Assembly (NCBI GenBank): GCA_036971715.1 | Contig: JAVHJL010000001.1 | Location: forward strand, 3,844,001 to 3,908,000 | DNA from: Arthrobotrys musiformis | Taxonomy: Eukaryota > Ascomycota > Orbiliomycetes > Orbiliales > Orbiliaceae | Reading direction: 5' to 3' | DNA length: 64,000 nt | In this document: positions 36,431 through 48,405 of the stretch, piece by piece | How the letters are laid out: the number at the start of each line of letters is the position of its first letter | Numbering within the stretch: position 1 is the first letter of the stretch | Notes under the pieces: model-generated | What the model was told of the DNA's origin: nothing | What the model saw: only the letters and a program-made list of their open reading frames with translations | Database searches by the model: none | Program-made: the position numbers and the translations under genes

Positions 36431-38368
36431 CTAGGAGGTCTGTTGTTTAAGAGCTGCTATGAACACTTGAAGTAGCTATATTTCAAAGATCCATTATGTT
36501 AGCCGACCCATCCAGCCCCAGATGGTATCGCCAGCGGTACCCAATCACGGTTTTCGGTAGGAAAACTTACGTTCTTTGTATAGCTTTTATTCCGCTGAGC
36601 TTTAGCAGCTGCAGCTGCCCGCTTCATAATGGCCGATTTCTCATCAGGCAGTTGACCCTTCTTACAATATACCCATTCCTTCAATTCTTTGTCGCTTTGG
36701 AGTCCATTTAGGAACCTTTCGGCGTACTTGTCACTACCAACTCTAGAAATGATGAAAACGACAACTGCTTCACCATAGCTCGCCACCTCTTTCGACTGTT
36801 TGCAACCTATAACAGCATCTTTGAAAGCATGTTGGGATTCTCCGGTTGGCTAGCAGCTTGCATGTTAGTGACAAAATCAAACTTTTGGTCAATACCTACA
36901 ACGTATCTTTTGTGTAAATTTGTAGATTTTACTTACCGACCCATCCGTAATTATTACTACAATCAAAGGCTTCTTGAACTTTCCCATTTGCATCTTCTCA
37001 AATACCATTGGCTGAATGATCTTTTGATTGAGCTTCGCTCCCAGTTGTGTAATACCCCCCCATGTCCCCTTCATGCTGTTCCACTTGTTCTCGATAGATT
37101 CATTGTCCTTGAGATTATCCCAACCAGTCGAGTCATCAGTGTAGTTCAAAAATCGAATGGATATCCCAGATGGCTCAATTTGAGTTGCGATTGTGGAAAG
37201 TCTCCCAAGCGTAGCTTTCAATGGGGTTACACGATCTTCTCCCTCTTCATTTTCATCCGGCATCATCGACCAGCTATCGTCTGATTTCCCCAAAGTTCTT
37301 CTCGTTAGAGGTCTAAGAATTGAGATGCAAAGAGGGCAGCCAACGAAAACGAGTTTTACATACCGCACAGGATCACAAAATCGTACAAAGCGAGTTTCGG
37401 AAGCTCCCTTGCTTCCTCAGGAGTTAAATCGTACTCTCTCCTAATATTCGGTATAGTCTGAGCAGACCTCTTCATCATTTCAAGAAACTCGGGATCGTCA
37501 GGCTGTATTAGGCCCTTGAAATTTTGGCTGACAAAGGTCCCAACGGATTGTTGAAGCTCGGCGGTTAATTGCGCCTGAGGCGGGAAAAATGGTCCATTTG
37601 GTCCTTGGGCCCCTTCATCGCCGTAGATTGATGTCCCGTCAGTTACCTCAGAGCCAGCGTGAGAAAAATCAAATGATTGCTGTGTGCTATTTGTTTGGCT
37701 GCGTCCTAGGTTATTTGGACCGCTCTGTGTGTTTGGGTTCGGAGACCCAGTACTTCCAGGAATAGGGGCCGGCGTATTCCCAGAAGGAGGAGGTACATTC
37801 TGGTTTTCAGGGGCCGAACTTCCCTGTTGGCCAGTAGAATGCGGAGGCGCCGGCCCCTGGTCCCCAGAAACAGGAGCAGTGGACGGGCCTGGCTGTGATG
37901 TATTCGAGGCGGCTAGAACACAGGATTAGCTCGTTAAAATTCGGGAAGTACTCTAGGGTTTTTCCAAGAAGACCATATAGGCCAATAACATTAGAGCATC
38001 TCGATTTCCATATCTTGCTTACCTGATGGATCTCCAGGGGTCACGGGGCCTGCATTGCTCTGACTTTGCCTTTCCTTGAACTGCTTCTTCTCTTCCTTTT
38101 CAACAGTTTCAACTGTATTTTTCAACGTCTGTGGAGCAACTTCACCAAGGTCTTTTAGCAGTTTATCGGCCAACTCTTGTACTGCTGCTTGATATTCTTC
38201 CTCGCTGTATTCCTTATACGAGTCACGCAATTTCTTAATGCTGTCGTGAAACTGTTTGGTATGATCCGCAATGAACTTCTCGAGGTTTGAAACTTTGAGA
38301 GAATTTTGAAAATCCAGTTGAATGTCTTCTCGACTCTTGACCCTTCTGGGTAGCGTTCGATGGGTCAT
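36431..38368 (-). CDS. von Willebrand A domain protein with N-terminal helical and Pro-rich regions
   Basis: Model: exons 38368-38023, 37912-37364, 37280-36937, 36849-36571 and 36475-36431, giving 520 residues. If the last intron is retained the protein ends at 36499 with 529 residues. Residues 1-115 are charged and helical (KFIADHTKQFHDSIKKLRDS). Residues about 116-200 are Pro/Gly/Ser/Asn-rich. The VWA fold starts LPKLALYDFVILC, and the second intron joins it to DDSWS at residues 299-303, an intact MIDAS DxSxS. The later strand PLIVVIITDGS (Asp about 411) is the expected fourth-strand motif. A C-terminal helical tail contains MKRAAAAAKAQ. No signal peptide is present, so it is probably cytosolic. 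It is head-to-head with the hydrolase-ankyrin gene. Function unknown; ligand-dependent metal-ion binding is inferred from the fold. Confidence 0.75.
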
Positions 38369-39645
38369 CGTGACGGTTTAGCTCTCTTTGTAAAAACGGT
38401 TGTTTCCTGGGATTGTACAAGCAACGCCTTCGCGAATACCATATAAATCTGGTGGTTGCCTCCCAAGTAGCTAGAAGTGAACGCCTTCAAATTTGCAAAT
38501 CTCGAATTAATTACAAAGAAAAATGTTTTCAAGCTGAGGATTAACTTAACCATCAATCAATAAATATAGTACTTGAATTATCTATCATACCATAGTTCTG
38601 AATATACGTAGTGGGACAATGACACGATATATATCCAACCACACGCAAAAACGCCCTGTCAAATCTGGATAAAACTACATACATTCGCTATTTTGGCCGC
38701 CCTCAAGGATCTATCCAGGGCTTAGACTCGCGCAGCATCGTTTTAGTTCCTTTCTAAAACGAACAATCAACGACGAAGTGGCTGAAAAATACAACACAGT
38801 TGGCCCCTCCATCAAGGCGGGGTCAGATCCACGAACTAGCACTATCCCGCACCAAATTTCTCGAGTAACAATGCATACTAAGTAGTTTTAATAAATGACG
38901 TGTACGGTTGAGTAAAGTACCATAAGGCGGTATGCGAGAGACATTCGACGTGGACGGACATTGCATATGCATATATGCATATACTTTGCCTGTGCTCACT
39001 CTAGTGTGCAGCATGCAGAAAAACGGGTTAACCCAAGCAAGGATTCAAAAGTTTCGACGAGAGGCAGCCCCGCGCTGGGTCGCCCCACCATAATTAACCT
39101 AGTTCGCTATCCCCTCGAGGATACCCTGAAGGATCGCAAAAGCATAGGGACGTGCAGCCCAGAAGCTACCTGTGAGGACAACAGGGAGTAGTCACTGCTC
39201 GAAAAAGTAAAACCTCACCATTCGAAAATTCGAAAACTCGGTATTCCTCCGAGGCCGGCCAGGCCTGAACTGACGAATTGGAACATAGTAGAAAATGTCA
39301 GTTTGGATGTGAAAGCATGCGAACATATTTTAAAAAAAATCGGGATCAGAATCAATATATATATGTGTGTGTGTGTGTAAACGCTTCTATATAGACTCGC
39401 GACAGAATATGACACTCGATTCTCAATATAAACTCGTACCGATACAACCCCACTGTAATATACAGATATAATAGTTCAGATTTGGCTATATAAGACCTGC
39501 ATGCCGGGACACTGCGATATAACTGTTAACTGTGTATCGAACGGCAGCACACCACGTTTACTACTTAATTATCCCCCCTTCTTACGATATTTATATTACA
39601 CCGTGCCGTTGAACCACTAGTGCGCTCTCCGCATCGTCATCGAAC
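38369..39645. promoter_or_regulatory. divergent intergenic region, VWA / hydrolase-ankyrin pair
   Basis: 1.28 kb between the two start codons. It has a TATATAAG at 39487-39494, about 150 bp upstream of the plus-strand ATG, and a TG/TA microsatellite at 39353-39379. No coding region supported. Confidence 0.5.
39353..39379. repeat. AT/TG dinucleotide microsatellite
   Basis: An (AT)n run passing into (TG)n in the middle of the divergent promoter region. Confidence 0.85.
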
Positions 39646-42348
39646 ATGGCGTCGAAAAAGAACCGTGGCACTTACCGGGCAGTTGGCCTGAACGAAAAAA
39701 CAACAGAAGATGACTTGAGAAATGCGTTGATGAATGCCCTCACTCCAGAAGAAAGGAAGACGATGTCTATCAGCAAATTATGTTTAGCACCATCCCCGAC
39801 TGAGCCTCATAATAAAAGCCAAACGGCAATATTCAAAGTTCAAGGGGGGACCCCAAAATTCCTGGAGAAGATTGATTCGGTACGCCATGCACATATCAAC
39901 GAGCCAAATGATGAATACGGTGAGATCGAGATCGACTCGGACTTCTGGGGCCTTACACAGCTGTACCCTACAACAGGAGACATTCGCCTAGAGTAAGTTG
40001 ATAACAATGCATAAATTTAAAGTCTATATCTGCTTGAATATCTAAGTTCGTCAATTACTCACCATATGCGCTTCAATTCTACATTTATAGCATTGTTGCC
40101 CTTTCTGGACTGAATGCCCATGCGTACGGATCATGGAGTGGACCAACGGAAAAAAACCCGATGTGGCTCCACGACTTCCTATCTAGAGAGAATGGCTTAG
40201 GGCCACACTGCCGAAGTATGATATATGGCTACAATGCCAAGACGGCAGATAGTTCTACTCACGATACCGGAATGTATGCCGAAGATTTGCTCCACGAGCT
40301 CAACAAGGCCCGAGCGACGCCCGAAGTACGTTTCCCGACTTTCCATTACTATGGCATTTGCACTGCGCGAGGTGCCCTTCACCTCATATATTGAATTCTT
40401 CCAGCATAATATCTCCATGCAATCACTTCAAAGAATGTGAGCTAATACAAATTCAACCGCAGGAAAGGCAAAGACCATTAGTATTGCTAGGCCATAGTTA
40501 CGGGGGCATTATAGTTGCACATGTGGGTAGATATATTGATGTTATACCCACATAGCCATGCCACTTCCTAACTTGTATTCAGGCCTTCACAAGAGGATCG
40601 TGGGACGATGAATTCAACGAAATTCATAATTCGATAATCAGAATCATGTGTTTCGGTGTCCCGTATCGAGGTATCGACCTTGAAGATGTTGGACGACAGA
40701 TCGAGTCAAACTTGGAAAAATTCCATCAAGGCTCCCTCCTACTCAGAGATATCCAGTATGAAGGGGGCAAGGTAACGACACATACTAAGATGTTCGGACG
40801 TCTTTTAAAACTAAGGAAAACCCGCCTAGCGAGTTTCTTCGAGACTCGCTCGACTAAAAAAGTCGAAGCAAAGGTATCGTCACCACTTACTTCATAAAAC
40901 CAGCTAGTTGGGCCTGGAATCAACTAAGCTCTCTATAGAAAGACGAAAATGGAAAAGATACGGGAGAATTTGCTCGGATTGGAAAATTCACACAAGTAGT
41001 CCCAGAAGAGTCAGCCAAGTTAGGGCTAGCCACTGACTTCGAGGACAACTTTTCTACCGATGGTGACCACTCTACGATTGTAAAATTCACTAATACACAT
41101 AATCGCACCTATATTACCATTACCGGAATACTACGCGGAATAGTTAAGAGCGGCAGGGATGAAGTGAGGCAGAAAATAGGTTGCGTCCCTGAAACCCGAA
41201 AACCACACGGCTTGGATAAGATATAAATGCTAACTACAAATCTACTGTGTGCAGCCGTGGCTAAAGAAGAGAAGAAACAACAAACAGATACAGCGGAGAG
41301 GGTTACGTCGGGCCTAAATGCCGCGGCTGGAAAACTAAATTGGAGCCCAGAAGAGCAAAAATACAGATGCAACCAGATGCTTCGACTCGCTGCTCATGCC
41401 GATCTATACACGACGATAGAAAAACTATTAGACCATGGGGCCGACCCAAATATACAAATTGGCGACCCTAAATATGATAGATTTCAGAACGTTCCTTGGT
41501 TAGTACACTTCGGAAGGATGCGCTCTATCCATAGCACGGTAGCACCCCGTCATCCAAACCTTTACTAATGCTATATCAGGATTTTTGATCTCAACAATGG
41601 CTCAGCCCAAGCGGGTACAGATGCGAAAGATCACCAACGAGCTATAGCGGACGTACTCAAAAGTGACGATACGCCTCTAGCGCTTGCTACAAAGCAGGGC
41701 AATATCAGGGTCGTGAGACTCCTTCTTGGGCGTGGAGCTAACCCCAACCTTCCATGCTCCGCCTTCGAAGACGGGGAAACTCCACTCCACGAAGCTAGTA
41801 AGCTAAGACAAGATGAAATAGCTCGATTACTACTTCAAAATGGTGCGAACCCGGACGTGAAAACCGATACTTTTGAAGTAACTCCCCTTCACGAGGCGGC
41901 CAGTAGCGGTAGCGCTGCTGTTGCTTTGGTACTCATATCATTCAAGGCCGACGTTCATGCAAAGAAGCTTTCTGGGGATACTCCCCTTCATATCGCGGCT
42001 GATGAGGGTTATCAAGGTCTAATCAGCTGCCTCCGGGACAATGGAGCAGACGTTGCCGCCCGGAACGAGGACGGATCAACGCCCATTCATCTAGCTGCTC
42101 AAAACGGGCATGCCCTTGCTGTCGATGCTCTGCTGTATGAGAAGGGAAGGTTAAATGTTGTGGATATCAAGAATGATGACGGCGAGACTGCACTTTATTG
42201 TGCTATTGCATCCAAGAAGCCTGAAACTGTCAAGAAATTACTAGAGCATGGTGCAAGAAGGACCAATTTGAAGGACTTTGGCCCCCTGGTGAACGGCCTT
42301 GACGACAAAAATAGAGAGAAAATAGAAGCTTTATTAGATAATTATTAG
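39646..42348 (+). CDS. alpha/beta-hydrolase - ankyrin repeat protein
   Basis: Model of seven exons: 39646-39992, 40091-40325, 40463-40522, 40583-40873, 40939-41179, 41255-41498 and 41580-42348, giving 728 residues. The N-terminal 115 residues are a variable head. The lipase-like alpha/beta-hydrolase domain follows: IVALSGLNAHAYGSWSG, MWLHDFLSRENG, then the nucleophile elbow LVLLGHSYGGIIVAHAF with Ser206. A GDHSTIVKF motif supplies the likely catalytic His. From about residue 450 there are ankyrin repeats (DDTPLALATKQGNIRVVRLL, ETPLHEASKL, DTPLHIAADEGYQGL, STPIHLAAQNGH, ETALYCAIASKKP). In fungi this hydrolase often precedes NACHT/NB-ARC in NLR-like proteins; here the nucleotide-binding domain is absent and ankyrins follow directly. 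An effector-plus-receptor role in immunity-like recognition is inferred. Confidence 0.82.
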
Positions 42349-45300
42349 ATTTAGATATATATGTATAACGTTACATTGTATTTAGTCTAGTCACGAGCAT
42401 TTATAATTTAGTCAATGCCACTCGCTGTAGCGGTCCGAAAAAAATCAATTCGAAAAAACCAAGTCTCAACTCTCCAAACACAATCAGCTTCATTATTTCC
42501 CCACAGCTAAATCCCAATCCAACTTCAAAGTTTTCAATATCCAAACTTAGCAGCAGTATTCGAACGGAGAGAGCTAGCAACCATACAAGTTCGGATTTTG
42601 AATATAAGTTTAAAAAAAGGCCCGGTACAGATGAGCTCGAGCATGTTCTCGCGCACTGTATACTGCCCACCGATTCCGACGATTGGGAGGAAACTAGTCT
42701 CGTTCCCAGCCTCACCCAAAGCGGTCCGGAAATTATACTCGATAAACTTTCTGCACCGATATTACCTCTAGACAAACAAAGGTATATATATATCAGGAGC
42801 GCCTGGTCTCGAGGCTATATATATTACCAAATTACGATTTAATGATACGCACCATAGTACAACCGTTTTACTAAGTAGCCTTTGGGGTCGCTATAAATTC
42901 AAAAGTAGTCTAATACCAGGCTTATACTTGCCTTCAGCCTGACTACTAGCGGGCGAAATACGACACCTCAATGTGTGTTTGTAAAGAGTGTTTTTGTTCC
43001 TGTCTTCTCATGACCGTCAGCCGGCTCTCGCAATCAATCGCAACAGGACATGGGAGACAATCGGTTGAACGAGACAAAAAAGAAAAAATTCAATGCAGAT
43101 GGCGATGACCGTTAGGTCGGTTTCATAGTCTCATTTCAAGGACAAAAACTATCTAAATTCCCCAGCTAAGCTCGTTTTGACAGTTGAAACAGAGCTCCTG
43201 GTCAGGTCACGAGCCGGGTACGTATACGAGACAAGAATTGTTTAATGATCGGGCATATTTCGGTATCCGTGCTATAATTCAATCTAAGGCGTATTATACA
43301 ACTAATTGTTCTTTTTCATTAGTGTATAGATTGCGATACCTATATAATACTAGTTGACATTCTTGGACAAAGGTGCGCCTTGTAGTAACGAGTATTCGCA
43401 TGATAGTTCTACTTCAAATTGAAACTTCTCCATTCGTTTTACATCGTGCCACAATGATCAGTATACGCGACGGGTGAGGAGTTTGACGACGAAACGATAC
43501 TTGCACATGCTTTTATAGTATATTGCATCATGATTGAATATCATATAACCCTAGAAACATTTAAATACTATTTGGGTTAGTCGGAAGAGAAGAAGGCATA
43601 CACACGCAGCGTATAGCTACCAGATATACATCTAGCGAACTCTTCGTAGCGTGTTTCTCGTGCCAAAACTGCTGTTGACAAGCGCATCAGTTGAGGAATT
43701 CAAACAAGGTTGGTCAAGTTGATATCATACTGTCTCTAAAACTACCAACTTTAAAATCAGCCTTGGATCTGATTCACTTTCGAGAAATCAAAGCGCTGGA
43801 GCCGAGGGCTTGTATTGAATGAAGCCTTCCCGCGTTATTGCATGATAGTCCCTTCTCGAATATCATGTTTAAGGTCTAGTTTGAAAGTCAAGGTTGCAGC
43901 ATCCCGCCCGACACATCGCCAAACGAGGCAGCTCCACCGTTCATGTCTCTCTGCTTTCTAGATTTTGACATCGCCCCCCCAGCACGACAGCCCCAAATCC
44001 CGGTCTTTTCACACACAACAAGCCTTTCCATTGTGGCACAGCTAATCAGCAAAGTATCGACTCTCGAGAAATAGCCGAAACGGGTTTTTCTTTCTAGAAA
44101 TAATGCGCATGCGCATGCATACGGCCTGGAGCAATAAACCTGGGAAAACTTTGTGATACATTTCCCCCAGATGTGTTGCATACCACATGCCGCATGTCGC
44201 CTCAGACTTCTTCTCCTGGCTCGGGACGGCTTCACGGACCCAGAGGCCGGCAGCTAAAGAGTTCGGCGAGCCCGGCGTTGAAAATTCATGAAAAATGCTT
44301 GTTCGCACCTTGAAGCTGTGCCGCTCAACGGCATTCGAGAACTCTTGGGAATGCATCAGCGGATCAATTGGGAATGCGTCAACCAATACGACATGACATG
44401 TCCGTATCGATGAGGGAACCCTGGCGATTTGGCCGTCGACGTTATCAACTGCCCAATTTAAGGTTGTGCAAGGTCATAGCTTCTCATTCATGATAGAGAG
44501 AGGGGTCTCAGCAATGTATGACACTTCTTGATCGGTGAAACAGCATGATATAATTTCCGGACTGCGCACTGCTGCCAATGATGCCAACCAGCATTTTAAG
44601 TCTCTCGCCCAGTCACAGGAATACGAAGTTTTGACAAGGAACCACCCCAACGCGCGATCATTGAGCTCTTGGGGGGGCAAAAGTACGGAGCAAAGTACCA
44701 GGCCTTCTCGCGTCCACGGGCTCTCATTGGTGCAATATCAGGCCCAAAACGTCCAAAGTGGAGCCTCAGAGCCCTCGCCAATGTCAGGCACCAAGACCTG
44801 GGCCTGTAATAGGAAATTGAATGTGCCCACACACACCCATATCGTGGAAGGTCTGCTGTGTAATCGTGGCGGCTCCCTTTTACCCACATTGCCTATTGCT
44901 GGCATGGCCTATGCACAAAGCTTGCAAAAAGTATGGATATACTGTGCCGACAAAAAAGTTTCGCATAGTATGACTCCTCGGCGGCCCACCTGTGATGTGT
45001 CGCTAACCTGTTAGTGAGCCGCCTGCTGGGTAGAAAGGAGGGTGAGGAAAAGCCATACTTGCGTGCATATGGAGGCTTAAAACGCCAGTCTTATAATTTA
45101 AAAATGGCGCCTCCCCCCTCTCGTCTGCCGCGATCTTTTCCTGAATTAATAACCATCGATAACCTCGTCGGTTTCTGTCATTCCTTACTCTTTTCTTTTT
45201 TGCTTCTTGAAGTGGAATTCTTTGATTTGTAGAGGGGGTAGTTTCACCTTTTCTATCGATCAAAATACCCACTTCGTCCATTCCTTACAGACCGACCCTA

Positions 45301-45440
45301 TCTGCAGCCTTACGGCGATTACGATCCTTACCACAGACACTCCTTACTTCGTGTTTATTTTGTTTAACAGTTTAACCTTTTTAAAAGCGATACCCAAACG
45401 TCATCTATAATATATAAAAAGTATATAAAAGGAAAAGAAA
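42349..45440. other. gene-poor stretch with an ATG-less open frame
   Basis: About 3.1 kb. A plus-strand frame stays open from 42369 to 42842 (157 codons) with plausible composition (TDELEHVLAHCILPTDSDD) but no ATG. Further on, copies of the dispersed motif occur at 42696 and 43214. Open frames at 44042-45014 show no family resemblance. Two TATATAAAA words at 45411 and 45422 precede the chitinase start by only about 10-30 nt. Confidence 0.5.
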
Positions 45441-46960
45441 ATGTTGTTCAAATACTTCGCCTCTCTTGCCGTCCTGGCGTCTTCTGTCGTCGCACAGACC
45501 AACTACACTACTCCTGGGTACGATGCGAGTTTTAGGAACATGACCGCTGTCTATTGGGGCCAGAACGCCGCTGGAAGTTCCGACCCGACCAAGCAGTACA
45601 GCCTCATCAAGACATGCAATAACACCAACATCGACGTTGTAATTCTCAGCTTCATTACCAAGTTCAAGGGAAAGGCGGGACATCCAGTTGTAAGACACAC
45701 TTCCTCTAAATCTAGAAATACCCATGTCGCCTTTTTCCGATCGCCTTGTTGCACAACAGCTTCTTCGCATGTCGCGTGCATGGAACGACAGTGTTACATC
45801 GTGTTTTTGGAAGGGGAGGGTCGATCTGCTTTAGTCTCCGTCCCATATCGCTGGGTGCGAAAAAGTTCGCTAACTCTTATGTGGTAATGTGCCTGTAGCT
45901 CAACTTGTCCAACCAATGCGGTAACGTCTTCCCTTACGCGGAGAACGCAAAGAACAAGACCGACATCCTAAATTGCGCCGATATTGGAGAAATGATCACA
46001 CAATGTCAAGGACTCGGCAAGAAGATTATTTTGTCGTTGGGCGGTTCCACTTATAACAATGCGGCGTGGAAGAGTGTCGCCGAAGCCCGTGATACCGCCA
46101 ACCTTCTCTGGTCTATGTTCGGCCCTCCTGGTAAAACTCCGTACAAGTATCGACCATTCGGAAACTCAACGATTGATGGATTCGACTTGGTAAGTTTGTA
46201 ATCTGAAAACCGAGGTGGAACTTGCGAATATTCTATACCTCGCAACGAAGGCTTTAAATTTTCTAACGGTGTTTTTCTCAATTGTCTGTAGGACTTCGAA
46301 TATGTAGCCAACAAGCCTTTCACCGACAGCTTTGCTGCCCACATGAAAAACAAGTTCGCCCTCAACAAGACCCGCCAGTACCTTCTCACCGCCGCCCCAC
46401 AATGCCCCAGCCCCGACGGTGCTCTCGATGTTGCCCTCAGCAAAGTCGAATTCGATGCCATCTTCATCCAGTTCTATAACAACCTCTGCCAGACCTCGAC
46501 CTGGGCCAAGGGTAAATCCCAAATGAAGAACACATCCTTCAACTTCCAGATGTGGGAGAACTGGGCACGAACTTCCAGCGCCAACAAGAAGATTAAGATC
46601 TTCATCGGTTTCCTCGGTGGTGGTGTTGCAGGAACCACCGGATATGTCAACAAGAATATCGCCCAACAAATCGTTGCCGATTCCCTCAAGTTCAAGAGCT
46701 TCGCCGGTGTCATGTTCTGGGACGCATCTATCCTCGGTATCAATACTAGTATCCTGCCAGCCGTCAGAGACGTTCTGACTGGTAAGGTTGTTATCAAGAA
46801 GCGTGAGATCGAGGAGCGTGAAATCAGGGGCCCCGTTGGAGGCGCTTCGAATTTCGCCGCTGAAGACTATATTGAGGTCAAGGCCCCAGCTGAGGAGGCT
46901 ATCCGCAAGTTCAGGAGAAGACACGTTCACCACCGTCGCGCGGGCCTCTTGTCCAACTAG
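45441..46960 (+). CDS. secreted class III chitinase, GH18
   Basis: Hydrolyses chitin beta-1,4 linkages in the cell wall or outside the cell. Model: exons 45441-45689, 45899-46189 and 46292-46960, giving 402 residues, phases 0 and 0. MLFKYFASLAVLASSVVAQ is a signal peptide. The TIM-barrel starts with MTAVYWGQNAAGSS; KKIILSLGGSTYNNAAW is the SxGG strand. The catalytic DxxDxDxE is DGFDLDFE at residues 176-183, restored by the second intron, with the acid Glu183. Later strands include FDAIFIQFYNNLCQ and FAGVMFWDASILG. The C-terminal tail is short, charged and Arg/His-rich (FRRRHVHHRRAG), with no chitin-binding module and no clear GPI signal. The first intron is long at 209 nt. It is convergent with YVH1. 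Confidence 0.93.
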
Positions 46961-47145
46961 ACGCATCAAAAAAAGGAGGTTGAAGAGAGCTATGAACTTT
47001 TTTCTTTGTATATAGGTATTGTTTGGGCAAAGCTATTCTAGATTTTTAATTAAAAATTAATATAATGTACTTTACCCCCTAAAAGAATCTTTTGCGGGAC
47101 TTACCTAAATACGGTGATATCAATTTCTTGTGGCCTGAGAACCGA

Positions 47146-48405
47146 CTATAATGCCGACCTTGGCCGTGACTCGTCGACCCTACTCTTTGCAAGCGAGATA
47201 GCCGGCGTTACCCAAACGCCACAGCTACACTTCATCCCCTGCCAAGCATAAGAACCAACTTTTGATTTACACTTGGGGCACTCAAGCTTGCCCTCCATTT
47301 CCCCCTTCTCAAGCTCCGGTTTCATCCATACGATGGGGTCAAGGAAGTGGTGTTGGCAATTCGGCTTGTTTAGGCCAACAGCGTTGAGAATACGGTCTCG
47401 GGAGCTAGAAGCAATCGGTGGACTTGCCGCTTGGTGGTCTACAAAGGACTTTGAGAGTGCAAGTGTGCGCCTGTTCAGAAGTTAGCTATGCGATACTTCA
47501 GAAGGTACGGTTTCAGTTGCACACCTGCACTTCCTGCACTTCAATTCCATATCCGACCCTTCTTTCGCCTCGTCGTCTCCGTAATGATTTATAGTTGGTG
47601 CTTTATGTGCCATACGACTCATCTCGACTTCCTTTTTATAAAGATATCGCTGGTACGCCGGTACGTCGTCCAGATTTCGCATCGCTTGATCGAGATTCTC
47701 GTAGTAGATGTTTAGTTGCTGCCTGAATGCATAGTTTGGACAAACTATCGGTCGCGATTCTCTAATAATATCTATTGCCGTCTCCGATGGGATTTGCTTC
47801 TTATAGATCAGATATGCAGTGCAGATTGTCGCAGATCGCGATATGCCCATTGCGCTGTTACACACCACGTGGGACTGGTTAGCCACCCTCTGAGAATCCG
47901 TCGAAGGAAGCTGTGGCTTGGAAGCTCGTACCAATGTACCAAGACATTTCCACCCCCTCTTACAGCCTTATCGATAAACGCATTTGTGGTTTGAAAATGT
48001 TCGATCAGATTTTCGTCATCGTCGTCGTCGACTTCTATGTGTAAATGTCTTCCAGATGTTGTATATTGCTCGATCAGGGTCTTATCCACTCGGCCTCTGA
48101 GGACGGATATGATGTGGGTAATATTTGCAGCTTCCAGCAAGTCTGCTCGTCGCAAGACGAACATGCTAAATTCCCATGAGGTTTCGAGTTAGTACTCCAT
48201 CAAAAATCTGAAGTTTCGACCAGAAAAAAAAAAAAACTAGAAAAGGAAAAGGAAAGACAAACCCGCTGATGTACACTTGGGTATCAGCTATTCTATCCAT
48301 TCCGATATTCTTTTCACGCAAATTTCTAATCTTTTCAAGTAGCTCGCCGGCAGATGCTCCAGTTTTCAGTTCAAGATCTTTGAGGTTGGCGGGTTGAAGG
48401 GTCAT
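47146..48405 (-). CDS. YVH1: YVH1 dual-specificity phosphatase with C-terminal zinc-binding domain
   Basis: Yvh1 family, needed for exchange of Mrt4 on the pre-60S ribosome and linked to growth and sporulation in yeast. Model: exons 48405-48263, 48165-47932, 47854-47525 and 47470-47146, giving 343 residues; each junction is phase 2. The phosphatase loop is created by splicing: NVLVHC joins AMGISRSATICTAYLI, giving HC(x)5R with Cys126 and Arg132. Choosing the other possible acceptor would break this motif. The zinc-binding half has CRKCRRTL, CQHHFLDPIVWMKPEL and LECPKCKSKVGSYAWQGMKC followed by SCG, all typical of Yvh1. The 781-bp divergent region separates it from FEX. Confidence 0.93.

Noticed and set aside
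25858..42348. Possibility that the whole segment is a giant cargo-carrying transposon
   Set aside because: No tyrosine recombinase (DUF3435-like), transposase or reverse transcriptase was seen in the segment or at its borders within the window.
44535..45014. 159-codon plus-strand frame upstream of the chitinase
   Set aside because: Composition is not protein-like in its conserved patterning, overlapping frames are equally open, and nothing in it resembles a family.
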